A DNA stretch of 64,000 nucleotides from Methylobacterium terricola (GTDB lineage Bacteria > Pseudomonadota > Alphaproteobacteria > Rhizobiales > Beijerinckiaceae). Location of the stretch: positions 434,001-498,000 of the forward strand of contig NZ_VDDA01000001.1 of NCBI RefSeq assembly GCF_006151805.1, written 5' to 3'. This document shows positions 1-7,853 of the stretch, piece by piece. A program made the position numbers and the translations under genes. The notes below the pieces were generated by a model. It did no database searches. It was not told the origin of the DNA and was given only the letters and a program-made list of their open reading frames with translations. Position 1 is the stretch's first letter. Each line of letters begins with the position of its first letter.

Positions 1-195
1 CGTGTGGGAGAGGGGTCGGGGGTGAGGGTGACACGCTTGCGTGTGAAGCTGTGATCGTCGTGCTGGCAGCTCGACGCTGGATGCTGGACCCAGAACCGTG
101 TCACCCTCGCGCGATCTTCGATCGCCCCTACCCCTCTCCCACACCTTGCAGCGAGACCGGGCAAGCCCGGCATCGCCTGGAGAGGGGATCCCGCG
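1..195. repeat. Family A palindromic intergenic repeat, copy 1
   Basis: The segment begins with a GTGTGGGAGAGGGG arm (cut by the window edge) and ends with the complementary CCCCTCTCCCACACC arm from 131, followed by a hairpin (GACCGGGC/GCCCGG) and GGAGAGGGGATCCCGCG. The inner part carries a second arm pair, GGTGAGGGTGACACG and CGTGTCACCCTC. The last 65 bases (131-195) recur almost identically at 10885-10949, and the whole plan recurs at 5315-5474. This is a dispersed, structured, non-coding repeat; long reading frames across it are not genes. It lies downstream of the PIG-L gene and could act as a transcript end. Confidence 0.75.
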
Positions 196-232
196 ACTGC
201 GAATGACGACGATCCGTCAAGTCGTCAGCGAG

Positions 233-1078
233 TTATCGAGCCGTGGGCCCGATCTCCCGCCCCGCCGCTTCCGCCAGCTCCCGGAACCGCGCGCCGTCGA
301 GCCCCAGCCCCCACGCCTCGTAGAGCAGCCGCCCGCCATTCGGCAGCGCGCCGAAATCGTAGTCCGGCGCCTCGCGAAACCGCTCCAGCGCGATCGGAAA
401 CTGGTTCAGGGTCGCGGCCTGGCTGGCATGGGCGGCGAACAGCGCGGCCTTGAACGCGCAATCCTCGGGGTCGAGGTGGAGCGCGATCGCCCGCCGCGGC
501 GGCTCCGCCGGCAGGAAGCTGCCGGCGTCGAGCCCGTCCGGGCCGGCATGGTAGAACGGCATCTCGATGACCACGAGGCGATCCGGCCCGAGGAGCCGGC
601 GGGCGCCCTGCAGGCCGAGCGCCACGGCGTCGTGGTCCGGGTGGCCGCCCTCGTAGGCGTGGGTCAGCGCCACCGTGATGCCGCGCTCGGCGAACAGCGC
701 GGCGAGGCGCCGGGCGAGGGCGGCGATGCTCTCCGCCACGCCCTGGTCGGGCTGGCCGAGGGCGATGCGCCGCGCCGGGTCGATGCCGGCCAGCGTCAGC
801 GCCGCGTCGCGCTCGGCATTCCGTGCCGCCGCGTAGGAGGCGGCGTCCGGAAAGCCGCGGCGCGCGGCGTCCCGCCCGTCGCGGGGCGCACCGTCGGTGA
901 CGTGAATCACGGTGAGGCCGGCGAGGCGCGGCAGCTGGGCGCCGCAGCCGATGCTCTCGTCGTCCGGGTGCGCCACCACGAGCGCGGCGTCATGCGCCGC
1001 GACCGGCCCGCAGGCCGGGTCGGCGAGGGCCGCGAGGAACCTTTCGGCGGCCGGCGAGGTCGGGGCGATCCGGGTCAT
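233..1078 (-). CDS. PIG-L family deacetylase
   Basis: This 281-residue protein belongs to the PIG-L/LmbE family of zinc-dependent N-acetylglucosaminyl deacetylases, which remove acetyl groups from amino-sugar conjugates. The diagnostic N-terminal metal motif is visible (LVVAHPDDESIGCG, with the AHPDDE core around residue 35), followed by the second histidine motif HAYEGGHPDHDAV in the middle. I chose the ATG at 1078 because the family similarity starts there; the frame stays open further upstream but only as a shadow of the next gene. It starts six bases after the end of the xylosidase-like gene on the same strand, so the two are probably co-transcribed and may act on the same glycan. The natural substrate cannot be read from sequence. 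Confidence 0.88.
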   Translation of the reverse strand: MTRIAPTSPAAERFLAALADPACGPVAAHDAALVVAHPDDESIGCGAQLPRLAGLTVIHVTDGAPRDGRDAARRGFPDAASYAAARNAERDAALTLAGIDPARRIALGQPDQGVAESIAALARRLAALFAERGITVALTHAYEGGHPDHDAVALGLQGARRLLGPDRLVVIEMPFYHAGPDGLDAGSFLPAEPPRRAIALHLDPEDCAFKAALFAAHASQAATLNQFPIALERFREAPDYDFGALPNGGRLLYEAWGLGLDGARFRELAEAAGREIGPTAR

Positions 1079-1083
1079 CGGCC

Positions 1084-2013
1084 TCAGATCGCCGGCTGGG
1101 GGCCGAGGGCCGGCCCGGGCCGGATCATCCCGGCATAGCGCCGGACCATCGCCGCGCAGAATTCGGCGAATTCCTCCTTCACCTGCGGCGGGCTGGTGTG
1201 GTGGGGGGCGATGCCCCGGTGCTCGGGGGTGAAGCAGAAGGTCACGGTCACGTCGAACTCCGCCAGGGCCTCCATCTGCCGGTCGAACCAGTCGAGGGCG
1301 TTCGGCCGGAACGAGTCGGCCCAGGACAGGCCGGTGCGGAGATACGTCACCCCGAGCCGCCGCATCCAGGCCACCGCCTCGTCGAGGCGGTGATCCTGAT
1401 AATGGAACCACTGGCACAGGCCCAGGGCCGGGGTGTGGCGGGCGAAGTGCTCCAGCGCGGGCTTCGGCGTGCCGTCCTCGCGCAGGAGCCCCATGTAGAA
1501 GTGCCGGTAATAGGACGAGCCCTCCGCCTCCCGGTGCCGGGTGGTGGCGCCCCAGGCCTGCGGCAGGTCGTAGAGGCTGTACCAGTGGATCCGCGGCGCC
1601 CGGCCGACCAGCAGTTCGGCGGTGCGGTCGACCCCGAAGACCTGCACCTCCTCGGCGCCGAAGGTCGAGACGCCGACTTCCGTCACCCAGATCGGCTTGT
1701 CCGTCACCGCCCGGATCTCCGCGATCTTCTCCGGCCATTCGTGGATCTGCCACAGGTTCCAGTCGAGCGGGAAACCGTGCACCGCCACCACGTCGACGTG
1801 GTCGAGGGCGCGGCGGCCGTCGAGCAGGCGGATGAAGGTCGGGTCGATCGGCGAGATGCCGCCCAGCACGGTCGGCAGGTGCGGGGCCTCCGCCTTGATG
1901 GCCCGGGCCGCGCAATCCAGGGTGTCGGCGAACAGCGACCAGCCCGGATCGATCTCGGGATCCCAGTGCGACTTGTTGTTGGGCTCGTTCCAGATCATCG
2001 CCGCTTCGATCAT
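1084..2013 (-). CDS. xylosidase-like glycoside hydrolase, apparent permuted barrel
   Basis: The 309-residue protein resembles clan A (GH39/GH5-like) hydrolases. IWNEPNN (Glu10) matches the acid/base strand motif and WVTEVGVST (Glu112) matches the nucleophile strand. The segment that normally precedes these, LGVTYLRTGLSW followed by FDVTVTFCFTPEHRG, lies at residues 220-268, near the C terminus, so the motif order looks circularly permuted. The ATG at 2013 is preceded by a GAGG ribosome site about seven bases away. There is no signal peptide, so it should act in the cytoplasm. It precedes the PIG-L gene in a probable two-gene operon. The hydrolase superfamily call is fairly secure; the substrate is unknown. 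Confidence 0.75.
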   Translation of the reverse strand: MIEAAMIWNEPNNKSHWDPEIDPGWSLFADTLDCAARAIKAEAPHLPTVLGGISPIDPTFIRLLDGRRALDHVDVVAVHGFPLDWNLWQIHEWPEKIAEIRAVTDKPIWVTEVGVSTFGAEEVQVFGVDRTAELLVGRAPRIHWYSLYDLPQAWGATTRHREAEGSSYYRHFYMGLLREDGTPKPALEHFARHTPALGLCQWFHYQDHRLDEAVAWMRRLGVTYLRTGLSWADSFRPNALDWFDRQMEALAEFDVTVTFCFTPEHRGIAPHHTSPPQVKEEFAEFCAAMVRRYAGMIRPGPALGPQPAI

Positions 2014-2182
2014 GCGGACCTCGGGCTCACACAGGCGGGGGGTATGATGGGCCCGTCATGGAGGCATGGCGGGCGCGGTGCAAGCGGTCCGCGGCCCCTT
2101 GGCCTGCCGGCCGGACCGGGTCTATCCTTGCGTCAGATCCTCGGTCCTGCGGCGAGCGGGCCGGGAGGGGAGGCCGGTCGAC

Positions 2183-3592
2183 ATGCTTCGTATCGGGTTG
2201 CGCGCGGCGCGCGGGTTCCGGGCGGACGATCCCGCCGAGGAGGGCGTCGTGCTGGGGCGGCGGGCGCTGCTCAAGAGGGCATGCACCTGCGCCGCCATGG
2301 CCTTCCTGCCGCGAGCCGCCGCGGCGCAGGCCGGGGGCGCGGCGGCGCCCGTCCGGCCCGTCCACGGCGACCTCGACGCGGCGGCGCGCGAGGTCGAGGC
2401 GGCGATGATCGCCTGGCGGCGCGACATCCACGCCAATCCGGAACTCGGCAACCGCGAGCACCGCACCGCCGCCCTGGTGGCCAAGCACCTGCGGGGACTC
2501 GGCTACGAGGTGCGCGAGGGCGTCGGCCGCACCGGCGTGGTCGCGGTGCTCACGGGCGGGGGCGGGCCCGGCCCGGTCGTGGCGCTCAGGGCCGACATGG
2601 ACGCGCTGCCGGTGCGCGAGGAGGTCGACCTGCCCTTCGCCTCGAAGGCCCGGGCCGCCTGGGGCGGTCAGGAGGTCGGCGTGATGCACGCCTGCGGCCA
2701 CGATTGCCACGTGGCGATCCTGATGGCGGCGGCCCAGGTGCTCTCGGCCCGGCGCGACCGCCTGCCCGGCGCGATCAAGCTGCTGTTCCAGCCCGCCGAG
2801 GAGGGCACGGTCGGGGAGGGCGTCTGCGGCGCCCGCCTGATGGTGGACGAGGGCGCGATGCGCGACCCGAAGCCCGACATGGTGTTCGGCCTGCACGTCT
2901 CGAGCGCGCTGCCGGTGGGCAGCGTCGGCTACCGGCCCGGCAACGCCATGGCGGGCGCCGACCGCTTCCAGATCAAGGTGACCGGGCGCCAGACCCACGG
3001 CGCGATGCCGTGGAACGGCGTCGACCCGATCGTGATCGGCTCGACCATCGTCACCACGCTCCAGACCGTGGTCAGCCGCGAGACCGACGTGGCGCGCAGC
3101 CCCGCGGTGCTCAGCGTCGGCATCTTCAAGGGGGGATTGCGCAACAACATCATCCCGGAGACCGCGGAACTTGAGGGCACGCTCCGGACCTTCAGCGAGG
3201 CGCAGCGCGCCACCGCCAAGCGCCGGGTGACCGAGATCGCCCAGTTGATCGCGAGCGGCATGAACGGCAAGGCCGAGGTGACCTGGGACGAGAACGGCTA
3301 TCCCCCGCTCCAGAACGACGCCAAGCTCACCGCCGCCTGCGCCCCGACGCTGACGCGCCTCTTCGGCGAGCATGCCCGGCTCGTCGACCCCGCCATGGCG
3401 AGCGAGGACTTCCCATATTTCGCGCGTGAGGCGCCGGGCTTCTTCTACTTCGTCGGCATCACGGCGCCGGGCACTGACCCAGCGAAGGCGGCGCCCAACC
3501 ACTCGCCGCGCTTCCGGGTCGACGAGGCCGGACTGATGACGGGCCTGCGCGCCACCCTGCACCTCGTGGCGGACGCGACCGGGATGGCGTGA
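2183..3592 (+). CDS. M20 family amidohydrolase, Tat-exported
   Basis: This 469-residue protein is an M20/amidohydrolase metalloenzyme of the hippurate or IAA-amino-acid hydrolase type, which hydrolyses N-acyl amino acids. Visible motifs are DIHANPELG (residues 81-89), ALRADMDALP (134-143), the metal/catalytic HACGHD (169-174), LLFQPAEEG, and the dimerisation-domain HGAMPWNGVDP. The N terminus has a twin-arginine motif RRALLK (26-31), a hydrophobic stretch and an AAAAQA cleavage-like site near residue 50, so periplasmic export by Tat is likely. I chose ATG 2183 because a strong GGGAGGGGAGG ribosome site lies about ten bases upstream; an earlier in-frame ATG at 2066 has no such site. It is divergent from the xylosidase-like gene. 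Confidence 0.87.
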   Translation: MLRIGLRAARGFRADDPAEEGVVLGRRALLKRACTCAAMAFLPRAAAAQAGGAAAPVRPVHGDLDAAAREVEAAMIAWRRDIHANPELGNREHRTAALVAKHLRGLGYEVREGVGRTGVVAVLTGGGGPGPVVALRADMDALPVREEVDLPFASKARAAWGGQEVGVMHACGHDCHVAILMAAAQVLSARRDRLPGAIKLLFQPAEEGTVGEGVCGARLMVDEGAMRDPKPDMVFGLHVSSALPVGSVGYRPGNAMAGADRFQIKVTGRQTHGAMPWNGVDPIVIGSTIVTTLQTVVSRETDVARSPAVLSVGIFKGGLRNNIIPETAELEGTLRTFSEAQRATAKRRVTEIAQLIASGMNGKAEVTWDENGYPPLQNDAKLTAACAPTLTRLFGEHARLVDPAMASEDFPYFAREAPGFFYFVGITAPGTDPAKAAPNHSPRFRVDEAGLMTGLRATLHLVADATGMA

Positions 3593-3764
3593 GGCCTTGA
3601 TTCCTGGAAGCATTCCGAAGAACAGCCCGTTGTCCCTGCGGCGTGACGGCCACGCAGACCCCGCTTGTGCGGCGACGCCTTGACGGCGATGCCGCACCTG
3701 CGAGATGACCGCTCCCAAACCCAGAACCGTCGATCCGTCGAACGCCTTCAGGATTCCTGGCACG

Positions 3765-4538
3765 ATGAGCAACTTCAACGAGGAGCGCGTCCTGTCCGTC
3801 CATCACTGGACCGACTCGCTCTTCAGCTTCCGCACCACCCGCGACCCGTCGTTCCGCTTCCGCAACGGCGAGTTCACGATGATCGGCCTCAAGGGCGAGG
3901 GCAAGCCGCTGCTGCGCGCCTACAGCGTGGTCAGCGCCAACTACGAGGAAGAGCTGGAGTTCTTCTCCATCAAGGTGGCCAACGGCCCGCTCACCTCGAA
4001 GCTGCAGCACCTCAAGGTCGGCGACCCGATCGTGGTCAGCCGCAAGGCGACCGGCACCCTGGTGCTCGACAACCTGATGCCCGGCCGCAACCTCTACCTG
4101 CTCGGCACCGGCACCGGCCTCGCCCCGTTCCTGGCGATCATCAAGGACCCGGAGACCTACGAGCGCTTCGAGAAGGTCGTGCTCGTCCATGGCTGCCGCC
4201 AGGTCCAGGAGCTCGCCTACGGCGAGACGATCACCGAGACGCTGCCGAACCACGAGCTGATCGGCGAGATGGTCCGCGACCAGCTGATCTACTACCCGAC
4301 GGTGACCCGCGAGCCGTTCCGCAACCGCGGCCGGATCACCGACCTGATGACCTCGGGCAAGCTCTTCTCCGATATCGGCCTGCCGATGATGTCGCGCGAG
4401 GCCGACCGCTTCATGCTCTGCGGCAGCCCCGACATGATCCGCGACACCCGCGACCTGCTCGCCGGTGCGGACTACGTCGAGGGCAACCACGGCGAGGCCG
4501 GGCACTACGTCATCGAGAAGGCCTTCGTCGAGAAGTAG
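3765..4538 (+). CDS. fpr: ferredoxin--NADP(+) reductase
   Basis: This is a 257-residue flavoprotein that exchanges electrons between NADPH and ferredoxin or flavodoxin, feeding iron-sulfur assembly and oxidative-stress responses. The N-terminal half has the FAD motif RAYS (51-54) and the C-terminal half the NADP loop GTGTGLAPF (114-122), ending in the VIEKAFVEK tail typical of bacterial Fpr. Start choice: MSNFNEERVLSVHHW matches the usual family N terminus and gives the usual length; an in-frame ATG at 3705 would add 20 unrelated residues. AGGA lies about 11 bases upstream of 3765. It appears monocistronic or loosely linked to the following racemase-like gene. Confidence 0.92.
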   Translation: MSNFNEERVLSVHHWTDSLFSFRTTRDPSFRFRNGEFTMIGLKGEGKPLLRAYSVVSANYEEELEFFSIKVANGPLTSKLQHLKVGDPIVVSRKATGTLVLDNLMPGRNLYLLGTGTGLAPFLAIIKDPETYERFEKVVLVHGCRQVQELAYGETITETLPNHELIGEMVRDQLIYYPTVTREPFRNRGRITDLMTSGKLFSDIGLPMMSREADRFMLCGSPDMIRDTRDLLAGADYVEGNHGEAGHYVIEKAFVEK

Positions 4539-4586
4539 CCGTGTGATACGCGGGAGGTGCCGGGAGACCTGCGGGGAGACCTGACC

Positions 4587-5309
4587 GTGCGCATCCTGCT
4601 GATCAATCCCAACACCACGGCCGCCGTCACCGAGCAGGCGGCGGCCCATGTCCGGCGCCTGATCCCGGTCGAGATCGTGCCGGTCACCGGCCGCTTCGGC
4701 GCCCGCTATATCGCCAGCCGCGCCGCCGCCGCCATCGCCGGCCACGCCGCCCTCGACGCGCTCGCGGCCCATGTCGCGGGGTGCGATGCGGTCTACCTCG
4801 CCTGTTTCGGCGATCCGGGGCTTCTGGCGCTGAAGGAAGTCTCGCCGGTGCCGGTCGTCGGCATGGCGGAGGGCGCTTTGCACCTTGCCTGCACCCGCGG
4901 GCGCCGCGTCGGCATCGTCACCGGCGGCGTCCTGTGGAAGCCGATGCTGACCGAATTCGTGGCGATGCTCGGCCTCTCCGAGCGCCTCGCCGGCATCCGC
5001 ACCGTCGCCCCCACCGGCGGCGAGATCGCCCGCGATCCCGATGCCGCCATCGGCCGCCTGGCCGCCGCCTGCCGCGACTGCGCCGAGATCGACGGCGCCG
5101 ACGTGGTGGTGCTCGGCGGCGCGGCGCTCGCGGGCCTCGCCGAGCGGGTGCAGCCCGGCGTGCCGGTGCCGGTGATCTGCTCGGTCGAGGCCGGGGCGCG
5201 GGCGGTCATCGCCGCCGCGGGGCTCGCCGGGGCGCGGCCGGTGCTGCCGGCGACCGAGAGCGTCGGGCTGTCGGAGGAGCTGGCGGGGCTGCTGCGGGTT
5301 CGGAATTAG
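4587..5309 (+). CDS. Asp/Glu/hydantoin racemase-family protein
   Basis: The 240-residue protein starts RILLINPNTTAAVT, the signature N terminus of the Asp/Glu/hydantoin racemase superfamily. The first catalytic cysteine is in LACFGDPG (Cys73). The position of the second catalytic cysteine, normally LGC, reads VLGGAALAG here (Gly178), while a cysteine occurs at 198 in PVICSVEAG where an aspartate is common. A standard two-cysteine racemisation is therefore doubtful; a related isomerase or lyase activity is possible. I chose GTG 4587 because GGGGAG lies eight bases upstream and the family begins at RILLINPNT; an ATG at 4557 lacks both. The gene ends just before a family A repeat. Confidence 0.82.
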   Translation: MRILLINPNTTAAVTEQAAAHVRRLIPVEIVPVTGRFGARYIASRAAAAIAGHAALDALAAHVAGCDAVYLACFGDPGLLALKEVSPVPVVGMAEGALHLACTRGRRVGIVTGGVLWKPMLTEFVAMLGLSERLAGIRTVAPTGGEIARDPDAAIGRLAAACRDCAEIDGADVVVLGGAALAGLAERVQPGVPVPVICSVEAGARAVIAAAGLAGARPVLPATESVGLSEELAGLLRVRN

Positions 5310-5314
5310 ACGCA

Positions 5315-5474
5315 GGATCCCCTCTCCCATGTGGGAGAGGGGTAGGGGTGAGGGTGATACGCTTCCGTGCGAAGCAATAAGCGTCGTGCTGGCAGCGGAA
5401 CGGTCGAAACTCGACTCAGGACCGTAGCACCCTCACCCCTGACCCCTCTCCCACACGGGAGAGGGGATCCCGCG
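5315..5474. repeat. Family A palindromic intergenic repeat, copy 2 (complete)
   Basis: This copy shows the full architecture. GGATCCCCTCTCCC with a local hairpin (CTCTCCCATGTGGGAGAG) is followed by GGGTGAGGGTGATACG, a 60-base middle, the complementary CACCCTCACCCC, and a closing hairpin CTCTCCCACACGGGAGAG ending GGATCCCGCG. The whole unit is an imperfect inverted repeat of about 160 bases. It separates two convergent genes (racemase-family and deacetylase), a place where it could serve as a bidirectional terminator. Confidence 0.8.
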
Positions 5475-5504
5475 CTTTACCGTGACCGTGAGTGTCCCCG
5501 GCCG

Positions 5505-6404
5505 TCACCCCGGCACCATCCCCTCCGGCAGCCCGATCGCGTGATCCGCGATGTCGCCCGCCCGGGTGATCCACACCTCGTCCCGATGTTGCGCGATATG
5601 CGCCAGCGCCCGCCGCAGCGGTCGCAGGCGGTGCGGCTGGCCGACGAGATAGGGGTGGAGGGCGATGCCCATCACCAGGGGCGCGGCGGACGACGCGGTC
5701 CGCATCTCCTCGAAGGTGTCGACGATCATCTCGGCGAACTGCGCCCCCGAATCCTTGCGCCCGACGATCGACGGGATGTCGTTCAGCTCCTGCGGGTAGG
5801 GCACCGAGAGGATGCGCCCGCCGCCGCGGGTCGAAAACCAGGTCGGCTGGTCGTCGTGGCACCAGTCGAGGAGGTAGCGGTAGCCGGCCTCCGCCAGCAG
5901 GTCCGGGGTCGTGCGGCTCTGCGAGATCCAGGGGCCGAGCCAGCCCCCCGGGGCCTTGCCCTCCTCCCGCGTCAGGATCGCGGTGGCCTCGGCGATCAGC
6001 CGCCGCTCCTCGTCCTCCGGCAGGGTGCCCTGGCGCTCGGCATTGGTGCGGCCGTGCCCCACGACCTCGTCGCCGCGGAGGCGGAAGACGTCCATCAGGC
6101 CGGGACACTCGGCGTAGATGCGGCTGTTGACCAGGATCGAGGCCGGCAGGGCGAGCTCGTCGAACAGCTCGGCGAGGCGAAACACCCCGACGCGGTTGCC
6201 CCAGTCGCGCCAGGCATAATTCAGCACGTCGGGCTGCGGCCCCCCCGGCGCCAGCTCGGCCCCGAGGCCGCCGCCGAACGCGAAGCACTCGATATTGAGC
6301 GCGACGTAGACCGCGAGCCGTGTCCCGCCCGGCCACGCATAGGTGGGTCGGTGCGGCAGCGGGCTGTAGGCGTAGCGCCCATGCGGGCGGGTCTCGTCGC
6401 TCAT
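5505..6404 (-). CDS. polysaccharide deacetylase family protein (PuuE-like)
   Basis: A 299-residue NodB-fold hydrolase resembling the allantoinase/PuuE branch of carbohydrate esterase family 4. The segment DEVVGHGRTNAERQG corresponds to the conserved active-site histidine block of that branch, and GGWLGPWISQSRTTPDLLAEAGYRYLLDW to the following conserved block. No signal peptide is present, which favours a cytoplasmic amidohydrolase-type substrate over cell-wall chitin. ATG 6404 was chosen for its AAGGGGAC ribosome site; an upstream GTG/ATG extension is shadow. It lies ten bases downstream of a small secreted-protein gene in the same direction. Substrate could be allantoin or another cyclic or acylated amide; this is not decided by sequence. 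Confidence 0.83.
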   Translation of the reverse strand: MSDETRPHGRYAYSPLPHRPTYAWPGGTRLAVYVALNIECFAFGGGLGAELAPGGPQPDVLNYAWRDWGNRVGVFRLAELFDELALPASILVNSRIYAECPGLMDVFRLRGDEVVGHGRTNAERQGTLPEDEERRLIAEATAILTREEGKAPGGWLGPWISQSRTTPDLLAEAGYRYLLDWCHDDQPTWFSTRGGGRILSVPYPQELNDIPSIVGRKDSGAQFAEMIVDTFEEMRTASSAAPLVMGIALHPYLVGQPHRLRPLRRALAHIAQHRDEVWITRAGDIADHAIGLPEGMVPG

Positions 6405-6414
6405 GAATGTCCCC

Positions 6415-6795
6415 TTACTGCTGCGCGGGCGGGGGCGCGTCGGCCGGCAGGAGGATGCCCGGCACGACACTCCCCTCGGGGCCGTACTCCCCGGCCACCG
6501 CCCGGCAGGCGGCGTCCCGGTTCTGCATCATCTGGTTCGACATCAGGGTGAAGATCGTCTGCACCTTGGCGCCGAACGGGCCGCGGGGCGGGCGCACGTC
6601 CTCGATCGTCACCTGGTAGCGTGCCAGCAGCGCCTCGAACGGCGCCGTGCCGATGCGGTAGCCGCAGACATTGGCCGCCGCGAACACGTAGGCCGCCGTC
6701 TCCAGCGCCCGCGGCGGCGGCGCGTTGCGGATGCCCTGCGCGGCGGCCGGCCCGCAGGCGAGGGCGAGGGCGGCGAGGAGCAGGGTCGGGCGCAT
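6415..6795 (-). CDS. small secreted protein of unknown function
   Basis: The 126-residue product begins with a clear Sec signal peptide (MRPTLLLAALALACGPAAAQG, cleavage expected after AAA-Q near residue 20). The mature part is about 105 residues with two cysteines (in ANVCGYR and DAACRAV) that could form a disulfide, and a proline-rich C-terminal tail. I do not recognise a family. ATG 6795 has a GGAGGA ribosome site. It is the first gene of a likely two-gene unit with the PuuE-like deacetylase; whether the pairing is functional is unknown. Confidence 0.75.
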   Translation of the reverse strand: MRPTLLLAALALACGPAAAQGIRNAPPPRALETAAYVFAAANVCGYRIGTAPFEALLARYQVTIEDVRPPRGPFGAKVQTIFTLMSNQMMQNRDAACRAVAGEYGPEGSVVPGILLPADAPPPAQQ

Positions 6796-7241
6796 GGCGG
6801 GGATCCTCCGGACGGTGCCGCACGGTCTGACTGCCGGGCTTTTCGGCACGCCCGCGAGATAGCGCGGCCCGCCCGAGGCGCCAGGGGGACGAAAGGCCGG
6901 AACCTGCCTCCTCCCCACCCCTTTCCCGGACGGCCGAGGCGATCGCGGACGGCGATCCGGGAGCCAGCCCGAGGAGACGCGAAACGTCCTTGTGTCTGCA
7001 ACCTGCAGCATTCTGCGCCGCGGCGCGGCAAGTCTTGCGTCCGGGCCCCGGATCTCCCCTCGCTGGCGCTCCAGGCGTGCGGGAAGGCGCGTGGGCCTTG
7101 TCGCGCGGGGATCTTGCCGTTGGTCTGGCGGGGCATCGCAAGCCGCCCTTCGAAAAAACTGCCCACCAGTATCGCTCCGGCCCATGGCCGCCCCTGGACC
7201 CGGACCTATCTCGCCCCGGACAGGGCGGGCGACGAGGACGC
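6796..7241. other. 446-base spacer holding two degenerate family C repeats
   Basis: No convincing gene is seen. At about 6912-6965 lies a structured element (CCCACCCCTTTCCCGGACGG ... GGCGATCCGGGAG) that resembles the family C elements at 55111-55155 and 60083-60150. A second, inverted and more diverged copy seems to lie at about 7044-7085 (CCCCGGATCTCCCCTC ... GCGGGAAG). The remaining sequence is the divergent promoter region between the small secreted protein and the phosphatase; no promoter motif is convincing. Confidence 0.5.
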
Positions 7242-7853
7242 ATGACCACGACCTTCTTCCTGGTGCGGCACGCCGCGCACGACCGGCTCGGCCGCGTCCT
7301 GTGCGGGCGGATGCCCGGGGTGACGCTCGGGCGCGAGGGGAGGGCGCAGGCGGCGGCTCTGGCCGAGCGCTTGGCCGGTGAAGGGCTGGCAGCCGTCTAT
7401 GCCTCGCCGCTCGAACGGGCGCAGGAGACCGCCGCCCCGCTGAGCGCCCGGACGGGGCTCCCGCTCCAGACCCTGCCGGCCCTGAACGAGATCGATTTCG
7501 GCGCCTGGGCCGGGCGGGACTTCGAGGCCCTGCACGGCGACCCGGTCTGGACCGGCTGGAACCAGGCCCGCCACGTCACCCGGCCGCCGGGCGGCGAGAC
7601 GGCGCTGGAGGCGCAAGCCCGCGCGCTGCGCGGCCTCGAGGACCTGCGGCATCGCCACGGCGCGGCCCGCCTCGCCCTCGTCAGCCACGCCGACGTGATC
7701 AAGCTCGTCATCGCCCACGCCCTCGGGCTCGGCGCCGACGCGATGCAGCGCTTCGAGGTCGGCCCGGCCTCGGTGAGCGTGCTGGTCGTCGGCGACTGGG
7801 GCGCCAAGGTCGAGAGCCTGAACGAGCGCGTCGTCCCGAAGGAGCCGGCATGA
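7242..7853 (+). CDS. histidine phosphatase family protein
   Basis: This 203-residue protein is a branch-1 histidine phosphatase (phosphoglycerate-mutase fold). The phospho-accepting histidine is in FLVRHAAHD (Arg9-His10), the catalytic acid lies near NEIDFGAWAGR, and the second active-site histidine in LALVSHADVIK. The general reaction is removal of a phosphate from a small metabolite such as a sugar phosphate. ATG 7242 is preceded by a GAGG site. The stop codon overlaps the start of the methyltransferase gene by four bases (ATGA), so the two are translationally coupled and probably act in one pathway. Confidence 0.88.
   Translation: MTTTFFLVRHAAHDRLGRVLCGRMPGVTLGREGRAQAAALAERLAGEGLAAVYASPLERAQETAAPLSARTGLPLQTLPALNEIDFGAWAGRDFEALHGDPVWTGWNQARHVTRPPGGETALEAQARALRGLEDLRHRHGAARLALVSHADVIKLVIAHALGLGADAMQRFEVGPASVSVLVVGDWGAKVESLNERVVPKEPA

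Noticed and set aside
1198..3174. Long open frame (658 codons) on the plus strand across the xylosidase-like and M20 genes
   Set aside because: Composition is arginine/glycine/proline-rich shadow of high-GC coding sequence; both underlying genes have clear domains and ribosome sites.
3459..5330. Long minus-strand frame opposite fpr and the racemase-family gene
   Set aside because: No domain, biased residues typical of an antisense shadow, and it covers two well-supported genes.
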